The notes under the pieces: model-generated | The model's database searches: none | What the model was told of the DNA's origin: nothing | The model's input: only the letters and a program-made list of their open reading frames with translations | Position numbers and translations under genes: made by a program | Source of the DNA: Limnephilus marmoratus | Taxonomy: Eukaryota; Arthropoda; Insecta; Trichoptera; Limnephilidae | DNA: 64,000 nt | NCBI GenBank assembly: GCA_917880885.1 | Contig: OU862916.1 | Span: 54,286,831-54,350,830 of the forward strand | Direction: 5' to 3' | Shown here: positions 1 through 11,333 of the stretch, piece after piece | Layout: each line of letters starts with the position of its first letter | How positions within the stretch are numbered: position 1 is the first letter of the stretch

Positions 1-1053
1 TATGTACAGACCATCGGGTTATTTAGACCTTTTTTGTGTCACACTCGTAAAAGTTACCTTTTTCTGTACTTTGTTCACACCCGCTCTAACACATTATTTC
101 TTGTAAATGGCAACCGTGTCATATGTATTTGTCGTAAATAAATAAATTCCGACGCGAAAATCCCTTCAACGTAATCTGCGACGTCACTGTTTGCAGGAAT
201 TCCTACTCTCTTGTATAGTAGGTGAGGTTAGTTCTGAAATCAATACTGTGTGCATGGATTCCAAACCTTTTTTGTTCAAGGTCTTTCGAACGACCGGCCC
301 CTACGAGAAGCACTATGTGAAAGAACGTTTTGTTTGTTTGTTATTCAATCTTTATTTAGATGTATTCAAGATTTTTTTTCGTACATCTAGTAGGAAAATT
401 ACATAGTTCACAAAATAAAAATACAGTTTCTGCGTCTACACGCTTGTCGAGCCTCGGTAAGCGTTCGATACAGAGATTTTTTTCACTTGTCCTACGAAAA
501 GTGCCTAAACTTGTGGCTTCCTTTAAAGCTTGGCTTGTCTTGAAGTGGTATTCCTACTTATTTTCTGGCTAACGTCTCTACATTATCATCAGGGTTGCTA
601 AAATCCCCAAAAATCTACCAACATAATCGTTTTCCGTGAGAAAACATAATAATATTAGATTTTTAGTTGTTCGCGTGGTGATTTTGCTGATATCATTATA
701 ATTATTTTTAACATGAGTTTAATACAAAAAGAACACCACGCGAACATTGCAGCAATCGTCTGGATAACTAATGGTACATTCGTGACAATATTTAATGCAT
801 TCACGTTAAATTTAATATTATTGAGGAATTGCGTTGCAGTTGAAGGTTGCGTTCCTTTATGTAATACTAGCTAGAATCCCCGGCGTTACCCGAGAGTTTT
901 TTTACCTAGTTTTTCAAAATCAGATTTAAGACAGGGACCTTCCTCTTCGTTTGAAGGTCATATGTACTAAATTTCGCCAATCTCGTAATAAAACTGTAGA
1001 TTTGAAAAAAATTCAAATCCACACCGCCTGCCCGCCACAGACCAACTCCTTTA
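1..1053. other. AT-rich non-coding stretch
   Basis: No reading frame here resembles a known protein; the frames present are short and lack coding character. The only local structure seen is a perfect 13-bp inverted repeat, TGTTCGCGTGGTG at 668-680 with its complement at 734-746, separated by 53 nt. Confidence 0.6.
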
Positions 1054-1588
1054 TACGGGGTGGCGCAAAAGGTGTCACCCAATGTTCTTTGGCCGTAATT
1101 TTTTTTTATGAATGAAAAATTTTGGTTCTCCTTTTGAATTGTGTTTATTTGACGTCTTAATTTTTTTCCATTGTCGAGAAAACGATATCGGCCAAGTGGC
1201 CGCCGCCAGACCACGGGCGCGATTTATGGCATTTTCATCACATCTAGAACTTCCGGCGATAGGTACTGCATTCTTGGCGTATATTCTATTTGAGGGCTTC
1301 AAGAAAAGGCTTGTTAACATAGACTTGTGACTTCAAGAAACCCCACAAAAAGAAGTCTGGAACGATTAAATCGGGCGGTCTTGCAGACTAGTGCAAATCA
1401 CCAAAACGAGAGATTAAGCGACCCGAAAATTCATTTTTAAAAAAATTTCTGCGTCCTTGAGAGTACAGCGGTTCATGTCTTTTTGACGTGTGTTTTGTAT
1501 CTGTTCACTTCACAAATGTCAAAGCAGAACTGACATGCAAAAATTATGGCATCTTCCGATAGGGAGATGACTTTTACGCCGCCTTGTA
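1054..1588. mobile_element. Non-autonomous TIR DNA transposon, TA target site
   Basis: The two ends are inverted copies of each other: the left begins TACGGGGTGGCGCAAAAG and the right, read on the minus strand, begins TACAAGGCGGCGTAAAAG. Both are bordered by TA (1052-1053 and 1589-1590). TA duplication and this kind of end are typical of the Tc1/mariner superfamily. The 535-bp interior has no transposase frame, so it would need an enzyme supplied in trans. The ends resemble those of the element at 22290-22645 (TACAGGGTG). Superfamily assignment is inference from the ends only. Confidence 0.6.
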
Positions 1589-1590
1589 TA

Positions 1591-2245
1591 AATAGATGAT
1601 TAGATTATTGTGAATTTAGGTTCGGTGCGTACTTATAAAATCAACTTAACTATTCCCATTGCTAACATGTGTCCGTAATGAATCCATTACATTGAAAGTA
1701 AATGCCACGGGCGGAAATATTATATTATTACTTTCGTTCATAAGTAATGTATTCGAACAATGCAGCGGAGAGAGCTAGCGCCGCAGGTGAAATTTTTTTC
1801 GTTTTGCTGAATCGGCACTACATTGTCATCAATGATGCGTCATCCAAATGCTTCAATTACATAATATGAACTCGATGATTGAACACAAATTGGCTACTGC
1901 AAAAAATGGATGAACTCATGCAACATTGGTCCAGAATTGCTTTGACTTTCTTTGAAAAATATAATTGGTAGTCACTTTGAAGATGTTAAGAACTTTTATT
2001 TCATTTGATTATCCAAATAATACATTTGTTGAACTTTTTAAAGTTAATCATCATTATTGCACTGGCCTCCCATCTACCCTTCTCTCCATTCTCCAACTAT
2101 CATGGGATTTCTTTCGTTCAAGAGATGAAAATTTCCACCCATGCCCCAATATAAAATAATTCTTCAAACGTAGCAAACACTTTGTGGGAATATATAATTA
2201 TAATAAACACAATTAAATAACTTTGTTTCAATTCCACTTTATTAT
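1591..2245. other. AT-rich non-coding stretch
   Basis: No gene, RNA or repeat structure is recognised in this stretch. Confidence 0.5.
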
Positions 2246-2302
2246 TTCTTAATCCAACCGGTTTCGGTTCATCCTGAACCTTCCTCGGGGGTGAATAAAA
2301 AT
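2246..2302 (-). ncRNA. Degenerate hammerhead ribozyme motif
   Basis: On the minus strand the order is CCGAGGA (2282-2288), one extra A, a 5-bp stem II (GGTTC with GAACC, loop AGGAT), then GAAA (2262-2265), ACCGGT and a GTT cleavage-type triplet, followed by GGATT. This matches the type-I hammerhead layout except that the invariant U of CUGANGA is C, so catalysis is unlikely. It lies about 30 nt downstream, on the same strand, of a Penelope-like frame remnant, which is where such ribozymes occur in Penelope-like elements. It is close in sequence to the 61.5-kb motifs. Confidence 0.55.
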
Positions 2303-2333
2303 ATATTGAACATAATACAGATATACATGGTAT

Positions 2334-2617
2334 TTAAAAGAAAATTAGTAGAGGGAGACAGGACATTAACTTAGGTGGTGGCGAGGAAGGGGAGGTGCCT
2401 AAAAGGGTGGGGTGAACGTGGGCGGGGGTAATGGAAATATTAAAAATGGGGGTGTTAGACAGATCTAATTGTTTATTAAGTAAATTGGTTTTATTTATTT
2501 TTAATGACTTTTTTATTTCAAGGGCTTCAAGATTATTGGCGTAGACGCCGCGCCGTAGACCTATCCCATTTCTACGCAATACATCTATCCCGGAAGATTT
2601 ATTATGAGTGATTTTTA
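2334..2617 (-). pseudogene. Penelope-like element 3' reading-frame remnant
   Basis: A minus-strand frame of about 94 codons with no start of its own contains the words GVYANNLEALEIKKSLK and NLLNKQLDL. This resembles the extreme C-terminus of Penelope-like proteins, where the GIY-YIG endonuclease domain ends in an E-A-x-x-I-K helix followed by an L-N-x-Q motif. Two adjacent stop codons interrupt the frame just upstream, and no reverse-transcriptase motifs are seen further upstream, so this is a short 5'-truncated relic. The low-complexity proline-rich tail is probably read-through into the 3' UTR. The hammerhead-like motif downstream supports the assignment. The call rests on pattern resemblance without a database search. 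Confidence 0.45.
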
Positions 2618-2883
2618 TCTATTAGGTGTTAGATGGGATAGATCTACGCCTTAATAATCTTTTATTGAGTAAAAAAATCATCTATTGAGCTCTTATTGGT
2701 CCATCGGATCTGAGATTGTGGGAGCCAAAAACTTTCTCCAGTATTCTTCTATGCTCGATCCTGAAGTCAGACGGAATTTTATGATGATGATATTTCTGGA
2801 GTTTTTAATCGTTCCCCTCAATCCTGCAATCTCAGGCTGTAAATCCGGGAACTCGCCCTTCCGTGAACATTAAGGCTTATTAA

Positions 2884-3616
2884 GAGGGTATAACCAGAGA
2901 AAACCAGAAATATGTCATTTTTAAATCAGACCGCTACACTATATTGTAATCAGTATTGACACTTTTCCACAAAAAATTGTAAATTGATTTCGAAATATTG
3001 TTCTTTTATCTAGTAAACGTATGTTTTAAATTTTGGGAAAAAATGTTTATTTTTAGTATAATAAGGTTATACCATAGTTCGTTGGCAGATTTGTTAAATT
3101 TTCAAAAAAGATTTTGTATTATACAACACCCATTTCAAATCATATAATCATGCAGTAAAATAAATCAATACATTATCTGGTAAACGTATGTTTAAGAAAT
3201 TTAATTTTAATTTAAATAAAATCATTAAAAAAATATATGCTTACATGTGTGTTCTTGACGAAAATTGGTCCGTTTGTGTATTTATTTGCGCACTTACAAA
3301 CTAGTATATTTCAGATTTTTTTTATATTCTTATTTTGCTTAGACATTATTGAAAAATGATAAATAATTATGATCAAAAGGTAATTACAAAAAGTACATAA
3401 TTTTAATAGTTTTATCATCACGCCTTTCAACATTTTTGGATGTAGGTAAGTATAAATTAAAGCAAATTTGGAATGAAATAAAATCGATATTAAGTTATAA
3501 TTTTAAAAAGCTGGTACGAAGAATAATTAATCTTTCTCATTGGAACCGCCCTGTACGATTGTAAGAACATCTTTCGACGAAATGTGGATTTTCGGCCGCT
3601 GGCTGGTTAAACGCTC
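2884..3616 (+). mobile_element. TTAA-flanked non-autonomous TIR element, copy 1
   Basis: The element is bordered by TTAA on both sides (2880-2883 and 3617-3620). Its ends are 14-bp imperfect inverted repeats, GAGGGTATAACCAG and, on the minus strand, GAGCGTTTAACCAG. The 733-bp AT-rich interior has no coding frame. A second copy in opposite orientation, similar along its whole length, lies at 52172-52884. TTAA duplication is the hallmark of piggyBac-type transposition, although the ends do not start with the usual C-rich piggyBac terminus, so the superfamily is uncertain. Confidence 0.7.
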
Positions 3617-3620
3617 TTAA

Positions 3621-4700
3621 AGCTTATACCTTTTTTGTACATACTATTCCTATAGTTTATGCTGTTGTTTGGAAATTAATTTTTATCTGCGTGATTGTAA
3701 AGACTTCGGAACCCGACCAATATTGTCTTAAAGACTTGTGTTAGTTCGCGAAGTTGGCATTTTACTGCGCATTTAGTGTTTCCACAGCATCCGACATCTA
3801 AAGCAGCCGAAAACTGGTATTCAAATATCAACAGTATTACGTTATCGATTCGTTTATCTAATAATATATTTGTAATTTTATTCACCAAACTTATATAATT
3901 TTGTCAATTCTTTCGGCGTGTAAATGTCATTCTCCCCATTGTTGTGCGCCATTTTCTAATTAATTAATTAAGTGGGAGCAATAACTTATAACGCACTTGA
4001 ACTTTTTTACTTCAAATAATGTCCGAGCGAGACGGAATACTTTTATCGATGCGATGTTTTCCGTGTTACAAAAAGAGAAAACCGTTTTGAAGGTTGTTGT
4101 GCGAGTGACCGGCGAGCTTTATAGACGGAGACAGAGCGAGGAAGCGGTACGGTCAAGTTGAATGTCATGCGCCCGGAAGACAAATAAAAAAATGATAATA
4201 ATATTATTACGCGTGTGCACGTGGTACGCGGTCTGTTACCGTAGATGTAGATGATGAGCTAGAAACGTTTATTAAAAACTAGTTAGGGAATGTTGACAGT
4301 TGTTTCAAAAATATATATACATTTTTGGATTATGTAATTCATTACGTTTGTCTGTTTATAAAGCGGTATGAGGAAAATTGCAATAGATATTACTAGGCAA
4401 AGTTATATTTGTACTTTTATTCTGACTTTTTGTCCTTTAATAATTCAGCCATTTATTTTGTTTTATTATGTGAATTATTGAGAATTATCACTTTTATTTG
4501 AAAAACATATGCACATGAGGTTATTGAAACGGCATGCTAAAATACTTAATTTTATAAAATATTAAGGAAAAGGGTCTGTTTTTATAGTTTATGTATGCTA
4601 AGAGGTATGTATTATATTTTAATTATTGTATTTCGAATTTAGCTACAACTATATTGTATATTAGCTACAACTAATTATACAACAATCTTGAAATTAAAAA
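3621..4700. other. Non-coding stretch with a CpG-richer block
   Basis: No gene is recognised. Positions 3930-4260 are less AT-rich than their surroundings and include an AATTAATTAATTAA run (homeodomain-type words) near 3957 and a CACGTG E-box at 4218-4223. A conserved regulatory block is possible but unproven. Confidence 0.35.
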
Positions 4701-5394
4701 TTGAGCCCTTGCCCGGAAAAGTGTTGTATCCAAAAATATTCTTGTTCCCGGAAAAATGGAAAAAACCGATACCAGTGATTTTAAATAAAATTTAATGATT
4801 AAAATACAATAAACATTCAATTCTTAAGAATTTTAATAGAAAAGTCAAAAAGAAAGGCGATTGAATTAGAGTTTATTACTACAATTTATGCTGAATTAGT
4901 GGAAAAATGTTGTATATAAAAATTTCACACACAACATTATTTCACAAAATGTTTTTTTGAGCTTAAATAGCAAAAAAATAATAATTATCAAACCATTTAC
5001 GTTCGAAATATTTTCTCGAGATCAACTTACAACATTATACCACAAAACTATTCTATCGGCTAAAAAGCAGCCTTAATAATATTTTTCTGGACAAATTCTA
5101 CTTTCCTGTATTCTTCAGCTTCTTGCCGTTGAAGTCTTTCTGGTTGAAGCAAACAGATGTTCGTTTTCTCCATTTATTCCCATGAATTAAACGATGCTCC
5201 ATGGTTTCGATAAACGACATTATACAACGTTCTTCACAAACCAAACTTTAAAATGCTGCCACAAGCCTAAAAATTCTTTCCTTACCATGGTCCCTACCAA
5301 AGACGCATATTAATTAATATGCCCAACATTACTCCATCAATGACTCGACATTCATAGCTTTGTTGGATACAACATTATTCCGGGCAAGGGCTCA
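4701..5394. mobile_element. Non-autonomous TIR element with subterminal repeats
   Basis: The left end begins TTGAGCCCTTGCCCGGAA and continues with GTGTTGTATCC; the right end is its inverted copy with a few differences, giving TIRs of about 31 bp. The 694-bp interior has no transposase frame. The core word CAACATTAT or a near match recurs at several places inside (near 4930, 5030, 5325 and 5377), as subterminal transposase-binding repeats do in hAT- and P-type elements. No clear target-site duplication is visible, so the superfamily is left open. Confidence 0.6.
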
Positions 5395-6589
5395 ATTTTG
5401 GACTCTGAAAAAAATATTTTGATTCTGTGATCAAATAACAAATTATAATATAATACATAATACGAATAAACTAATTTTCCTCGATAAGAATGAAAAAATA
5501 CCCACTCTCTTTTTATCAAATATGACAAGCACGTATTACTGCAAAATCCAAATTAGATTTTTATTAATTAGTTGAACAAATACTGTATAATTTAACTTAT
5601 TAAAATTGTCACCATTTTTTCTTTTAGAACGGCTACCGTTAAATGCCGAGTCTACGTCTGTTTCCGCTTTTGAACAAATTGTGATCACCAGAAGAGGACA
5701 ACTAATTGTCTCTTCAACTCTCTTGTCATATTATTACAATTTGATAGAAAGTTGAAACGCACCTAAAATCGTCATTTAACGGGGAACTTTAGAATGTAAA
5801 AAAAAAATGCTGAATGGTCATTTGAGACCATTAAATTTCTGCGAAACTACTTGGCCTTTGTATGTACCTTGATTGGGGATTTCATATGAATATTTTGAAA
5901 ATAATTTACATTCTAACAACTTTTGGGATGCGATATATTATTATTAATATCAAGAAAACATCTAGATTTTGTTTAAAACTGTTTTAATTTGGTGAAGTGT
6001 ACTAAAAATGTAACCGGAGTGAGTGTTACGTTAATTTATATTAAATCTTAATGTGGCCTTTTCGATTTAACATCGTCTTTATCAACTCGGTAATTAAATA
6101 ATCTATTTCTCGTCGGTATGTAGGTCATGGTTCAGTTGGGATGGTAATAACACTTTTAGTTGATTCATTGGGAATAAGAAGATATTCACTGCCGAACCGG
6201 TGATAAATGATAAACATTGCTTACATTGTTGTAGCAGGGTTATAAGCGAAGGTCGTATCAAGCATAATTTTGCTATACAAACCGATTGTTAATAATTTAC
6301 TGTAAGGTTCATATACTAACCTTTCAGAATATTGTAAACTTATCTATTTAATTAGTGATTATTTGTATGCGTTTTACACGCATTTGTAATTTGCCCTTAC
6401 GCACTTGACATTTTCAGTCTTTTTATTAATTTCGCATTTTAATAACACATTGTCGTTTTAAAGAGACTTTTACTGCACAAATAATGGCTTGTAGCCTAGT
6501 AAAGCCATGAAAGGTTACCTCTTTAAGCAGTGGCGTATAGTGACCGTAGACCTTTGGTTAGTTTTCTTGAATTTCGACACAAATAGTTT
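5395..6589. other. AT-rich non-coding stretch
   Basis: No gene or RNA recognised. AT-rich throughout with short A and T runs. Confidence 0.5.
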
Positions 6590-7470
6590 GCGATTTAATT
6601 AGTATTTTAAAGCTGGATTAATACCTATTTTTATAATCGTTCTGTGATTTTAATCTCGATTAATACCTAATTTTATACTTGTTTGGTATTTTTCAAATCG
6701 ATTAATATTTAATTTTGATTGAGGTTAGTAGCCTAAAAGTGGATTTTGTATCTTTAAACTTATTTTGTCATTAATTTTTTACTTTACTCGGTTACGTTAA
6801 TTGAAACTCGATTATTATTTTTTGTACTAAATTAGTAACTTTTAACTGTTTTAGTGATTCTAAACTCGTTTAGTAATTTTATAAATTTAGTAAATTCATC
6901 AAGTCATTTATATCTCGATCAGTATTTTAGACCCATTTAGTGTAGAATTTTAAGCTCGATTACTTAGTCATTTTAAAATCGTTACCTAATAATTTTACAA
7001 TCGATTAGTTTATTTATAATTGAGAAAACAACTAAATCTGTATCAAAAACTGTTTTAACACCAATAACCCTGCCATTGTTCACCTCAAGTGGTTCGTTAC
7101 GTTTGGTGACTTTCCAGAGGTGTCCGGGTTCATGAGGTGGAGGGCCGAATCGGGAGAGTCTGGTTGAGGGAGGCCTTTTGACATCTCCAGACGGACTCTG
7201 TCGACCCACCCCCTTGCACCACAGTTGGACACACTGCCCCTCAGATTCCTACCTACCCCTCATACCCTTTTCCTTCCCAAAACTTCCTATCCTCCCCTTC
7301 TTTAAAAAAAACCCTCCACACAGCATTCCCTAAGATGACATAGGCCCTGAGAAAAATTATTTTCCTCAGAGGAGCTAATGTAAAAAAAGTATCCATTTTT
7401 AAATCCGATTACCCCTAGTATATTTGCACAACCGATTAGTAAATTTATACTAAGTAAAAATTTTAAACAA
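6590..7470. repeat. Degenerate CGATTA satellite interrupted by a repeat insertion
   Basis: The word TCGATTA or a one-base variant, usually followed by GTA or ATA and an AT-rich filler, recurs at roughly 25-50-bp spacing (near 6654, 6698, 6806, 6863, 6912, 6952, 6976, 7000) and again beyond 7400 (7405, 7432). This looks like an old, diverged tandem array split by the insertion at 7075-7392. No coding potential is visible. Confidence 0.4.
7075..7392 (+). mobile_element. LINE-3'-end-sharing repeat, copy 1
   Basis: This segment is repeated at 57015-57428 and 63411-63760, all on the plus strand. Its last about 70 bp (CTCCACACAGCAT, then GATGACATAGGCCCTGAG, then an A run) match the 3' end of the LINE at 11331-12808, including part of the terminal hairpin. 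Sharing a 3' tail with a LINE is how some SINEs and truncated LINE variants borrow the LINE machinery. The body shows no convincing reading frame. Confidence 0.6.
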
Positions 7471-8180
7471 ATTAGATTGATATAAAAAAACTGTTTCTTT
7501 TCGAGTATATGTATCTATATTTTTATTTTATTTCTTGCTGCAGAGCAATCCCAATGTGTTATAAAACTTGTTGTAGTTTCGGTTGTAAAAATATTCTTAA
7601 ATATTTCAGATTATATTGAAAAAGTTTGTATTTGCCTCAATCCTATTAAAGCAGTTTGGTGGTGCATAACCTATATTGAAGTTATGATATTAGATGTAGG
7701 TACAATAGAAGGTTAAATCGCCTCAAGGGTGTTATATTCTAGGAAGGTAGTCTATTGGCATATGGATAAGGCAAACAAAATTACGACTATTCCTCTTGAG
7801 CGCTTTACGGAGAAAAATACCCAAGCAAATATTCCTCATTTAAATAATCTCATGTACGGCATTACTGATGGGGAAGCTAAAAGTTTGAGCTTTAAAGCTT
7901 CCTTACAGCCCATTATTACAATTAAAGAATAATTATTAAAATTATCCTAAGGAAACCATGCGACATCCCCATTTTAGAGATATTTCGAGTATTTAACGTA
8001 CCATCTATCATAGAATCGTATAAAAGAAACGCTTAATATTAAATGTATTAAGAATATTTTATAAATTAATTTTATCTCTCACGTAGCATAAGCAATAGTT
8101 TCAAAACAAATGCTCGGAACGACCACAACTCAGCACCACTATTTGTATTTATATATGAGATGGCACGATATATTATTATC
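7471..8180. other. Non-coding stretch with one unexplained short frame
   Basis: A 67-codon plus-strand frame (7729-7932) has balanced composition for this AT-rich setting but begins at GTG and matches no family I recognise. It could be an old exon or a transposon scrap. Nothing else is seen. Confidence 0.3.
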
Positions 8181-8606
8181 TTTTTTTTTTTTTCTTTTTT
8201 TTTACAGTGAATACCGCACAAGAATCTCAACTGCTCCCGTCTGGAGCCAGTGAGACTATGGCATCCCCAATTGGGGTATGTTGTGAGGCTGAGGGTAGTG
8301 GGGAGGGGAAGGAGGTGGGGAAGAGGAAGGTTGGGAAGTACCTGGCTATTCAGATCTGGTCACCAAACACGGCTAAAGCCATTTTCAAGCAACGTTTCAA
8401 TTTTGAATGGTGGTCTTACACCAGGGCGATACTGATAGTATCTTCCACTCTGGAACATGCCGCAAATATACTATATATTATTTTAAATGAATTAATTATG
8501 AAGTAACCCAAATTAATCAAATAAAATTTATTTGCACATGCCGGGTTCGAACCCGCGACCTCCGGATTGTGAGTCAAGAGTCTTACCCACTGGACTACGG
8601 AGGTCT
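8181..8606 (-). mobile_element. tRNA-derived SINE, family A, full-length copy
   Basis: Read on the minus strand, the element starts with a tRNA-like head (8606-8538), continues through a body of about 330 bp with a CCCCAATTGGGG palindrome, and ends GTGCGGTATTCAC followed by a poly(A) tail (the T run at 8181-8203). This is the standard architecture of a SINE transcribed by RNA polymerase III and mobilised by a LINE in trans. Related copies or fragments lie at 11035-11330 with 12809-12878, and at 17641, 24409, 26468, 44056 and 48601. Frames read across it on the plus strand are artefacts. Confidence 0.8.
8538..8606 (-). promoter_or_regulatory. SINE tRNA-like head with RNA polymerase III A and B boxes
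   Basis: The A box is TAGTCCAGTGG (8587-8597, minus strand), a full match to TRGYNNARNNG. The B box is GGTTCGAACCC (8543-8553), one base from GGTTCGANTCC. A CAC anticodon-like loop sits between them. The acceptor arms do not pair as in a working tRNA, so this is read as a SINE promoter and not a tRNA gene. Confidence 0.75.
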
Positions 8607-8847
8607 AAAAACAAAATTAATATAACGAAACTTTTAAATATAAGCAATTCAAAAAACATATTAACTCCCTGAAATTGTGAAAATGACATATTGCTGTATC
8701 CTTAATATATAATCTATCATATCTAAATATGCAGTTAGTCCACCTCACGGATAATACGAAACGTTCGTGTTGTCGAAATTTGATGCACGGATGATACGGA
8801 ATGTTCCTTTTTTAACTAATAGACAATCAAATATGACATTTGTCGGA

Positions 8848-9023
8848 AATACCAATCTTATAAAATAAATTCTCTAAAATAAACTCGCTTTCATCATACT
8901 TTTAAAAAACATCCCAGGTTTTGAATGGTTTGTTTGGCTACGCAGGGTTTGTGTAATTATTTTAATACATTTCTTTCCATGTGTTACTGTTATAAATACA
9001 GATACAAACTTGTCAATGATGCA
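8848..9023 (-). repeat. Dispersed repeat shared with the 19.4-kb element interior
   Basis: This stretch matches 19426-19605 in inverted orientation along its length, with shared words including CATTTCTTTCCATG and TTTGTAATACC-like borders of lower similarity. The 19.4-kb copy lies inside a MULE-like element; here no long terminal repeats are visible, so this is probably an older or end-deleted relative. Confidence 0.55.
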
Positions 9024-9949
9024 TTCACTTTGTTTTACGCAAAAATATTTTTTCTATGATTGCCAACATTGATGAAATGTTAAAATAAAAAGATGAATAA
9101 ACATGGCGTTACCGCGCGAGTGAATTAATTTTAACAAAATTAAAATGTTAAATGCATATTTTTTGCATGTTTTTTGGTCTCCCCCGACATAAATACTCAC
9201 TTTTCGTAATAATAAAGCTAAATATAACAGTTTGGATAAAAAGTTTTCCGTATTAACGAGTAAGCGGTTTAATGCATAAATAATCTAGCATTTAAAAGAA
9301 AACTGGATAACTTTGTTGTTTTTGAAAAACTATTTTTGTAAAATAATTACGTTGAATGATGTTTGTAGTTGTTTTGAATGTTGAATTACCTTTGTAGTTA
9401 TTTAATAAACCTTTGATTATTGTTGCGTATCGCCTTTTAAGCATTATTTTCTTCAAGCACGTCAATACTCCTCCATTAACCACGAGCAACTGGAGTTCAA
9501 CTTATCGAGAATAATTTGCAAAAAACATTACATAATTTTGCATATTGCTATAATTTGAAATGTAATATTTTTTTTCTAATAAATAAATAAATAAAATAAA
9601 TTTATTTGTTCACATGAATACCTATTATGTGTCATTTTATGTTACCATATCCATAGCATAACTGTTGGGTAGGTACCAACATTTTGCAAGAAATTCAATA
9701 TAAATTTAATTGTATAGAAAGGTGGTAGTGGAAAATGTTGGTGAATGTTGTTTAGAATTTCCCTCAAGGCATCCAACAACGATTCCCTCATTAAATTTAT
9801 AGAATGTTCTGCGTGAACACTAAACACGAGCGCCGCGGTAATGTTTATTTAAATTAATTTGTTATATTTATGCGCTAATGTGATTCAATCCTGTCGATGA
9901 AAAAACGTAATTATTGCGATATCATAATATCGAAATTTAATTCCCTGCT
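9024..9949. other. AT-rich non-coding stretch
   Basis: No gene recognised. A simple TAAA-rich run occurs near 9580-9600. Confidence 0.45.
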
Positions 9950-10640
9950 GTGTTTTATAACACATCAGCGCCATCTGTGTAACGTATGCAAAGTTCCGAG
10001 GTACCTGGGTAATTTTCGCGCCAAAAGGCCCGCGGCCGCCATCGCGGGTCAATGTTCCCGCCAAAAACGTAATCGCGTTTGCGCACTGCCACGGAGCAGA
10101 TGTCATTAAATTACCCGAACGTTTAACAGAACTTACGTAGGCATGTATGTTTTGTTCTCATTAAAAATTAAGGTTCGCATCTTTTTTTAATTGAATTAAC
10201 CTGCATTTGGTTGGTATATGTGTTCAAACTTACTTCTTGATACCTTGGTTCGAATTCGACTTGCGAAAAGCTGTTCTTTGTTGTAAATATTATCTATTTA
10301 ATATTGATATTGGCGAAAAGATGCGGCAATAATGTTATTATTTAATATTTTCCAACATTGGCGGATGTTTCTGAGTGAAGCTATTACACACATGTTTCCC
10401 TTGCGTAATATTACGCATCGAAGTTTTGCGTGAAACTCGATCCGAAGTTTTGAGGTTTAACATTCCAACATGGCGGCCATCGTTAAACGCCGACTTTCAA
10501 GGTTTAGCGAAAGTAAACTCGGGCCGGCCGGCTCGGTTTTGGCGGGATAATTTCGCGCCAATTTCTGCCGCAACTGACAGCTGCCGATTGTGGCTTTTCT
10601 TATTTTCGTCGGCCGCCGTAATGGAATTGTGGAATTGGAA
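9950..10640. promoter_or_regulatory. CpG-richer block with four E2F-type sites (candidate regulatory region)
   Basis: Four words match the E2F consensus (TTTSGCGC or its complement): TTTTCGCGCCAAAA at 10013-10026, TTCCCGCCAAAAA at 10055-10067, TTTTGGCGGGA at 10537-10547 and TTTCGCGCCAA at 10551-10561. CAACATGGCGGCCAT at 10467-10481 resembles a YY1-type site. The block is richer in G+C than its flanks. E2F sites cluster in promoters of cell-cycle genes, but no coding exon is recognised beside it. A plus-strand frame at 10375-10695 begins at GTG and shows no protein similarity I know. Confidence 0.35.
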
Positions 10641-11034
10641 AGTGTGTCATTTTGTATCTCGAGAACTGAGAATGGGTAATTGTCGTCAAGATTAATGTCT
10701 GCTATTTTCTCTTATTGCAAAATTAGCTTTATCGCTTTTACATTTAATTAAATGGCGGCTTGAAGGTTGGATGTGGCCGCGAAGGTATCATTTCAATAAA
10801 CACCGGCTAATAGAAATTTATACAAACAAAGAAATAATTTAATACTACAGGTTGTCTATGGGCTAAATAATTTCCCCACAATGGTAAATTAATATTGTAG
10901 CATTATTTATAACCCGGTAAACTCTATTTCCATTGTTTGAAATGCAAATTAAGAGTATCTTTGTAGTTTCACTGATTTTCTGGATATAAAGTTTATTGTT
11001 GGTATTTTTTTTTAAATTTATGTGATTACCTCAT
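10641..11034. other. AT-rich non-coding stretch
   Basis: No feature recognised between the CpG-richer block and the SINE copy. Confidence 0.5.
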
Positions 11035-11330
11035 TCGGGAGTCCCTACGGCTCCCGTCTGGAGCCAGTGAGATTCTGGCATCCCCAATTGGGGTACGTTG
11101 TCAGGCTGAAGGTAGTAGGGGAGGGTAAGGGGAATGGGAGTTGCGTAAAGGAAGGTGGGGAAGTACCTGGCTATTCAGATCTGGTCACCAAACAATGCTA
11201 AAGCCATTTCAAGCAACGTTTCAATTCTGAATGGTGGTCTTACACCAGGGTGATACTGACAGAGTCTTCCACTGCGGAAAATGCCGCAAATATACTATAT
11301 ACTATTTTAAAATAATACAAATTAATCAAA
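11035..11330 (-). mobile_element. SINE family A, body of a copy split by a LINE
   Basis: This matches the body of the SINE at 8181-8606 in the same orientation, up to the AATTAATCAAAT junction at about 11330. There the LINE begins. The missing head resumes after the LINE poly(A) at 12809-12878. The two parts together make one SINE of the same layout as the 8.2-kb copy, so the LINE inserted into it. Confidence 0.75.
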
Positions 11331-11333
11331 TCT

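Noticed and set aside
8207..8506. 99-codon plus-strand frame
   Set aside because: It is antisense to a tRNA-derived SINE and is broken in the other copies.
8538..8606. Functional tRNA gene
   Set aside because: A and B boxes are good but the acceptor stem does not pair, and a SINE body with poly(A) follows.
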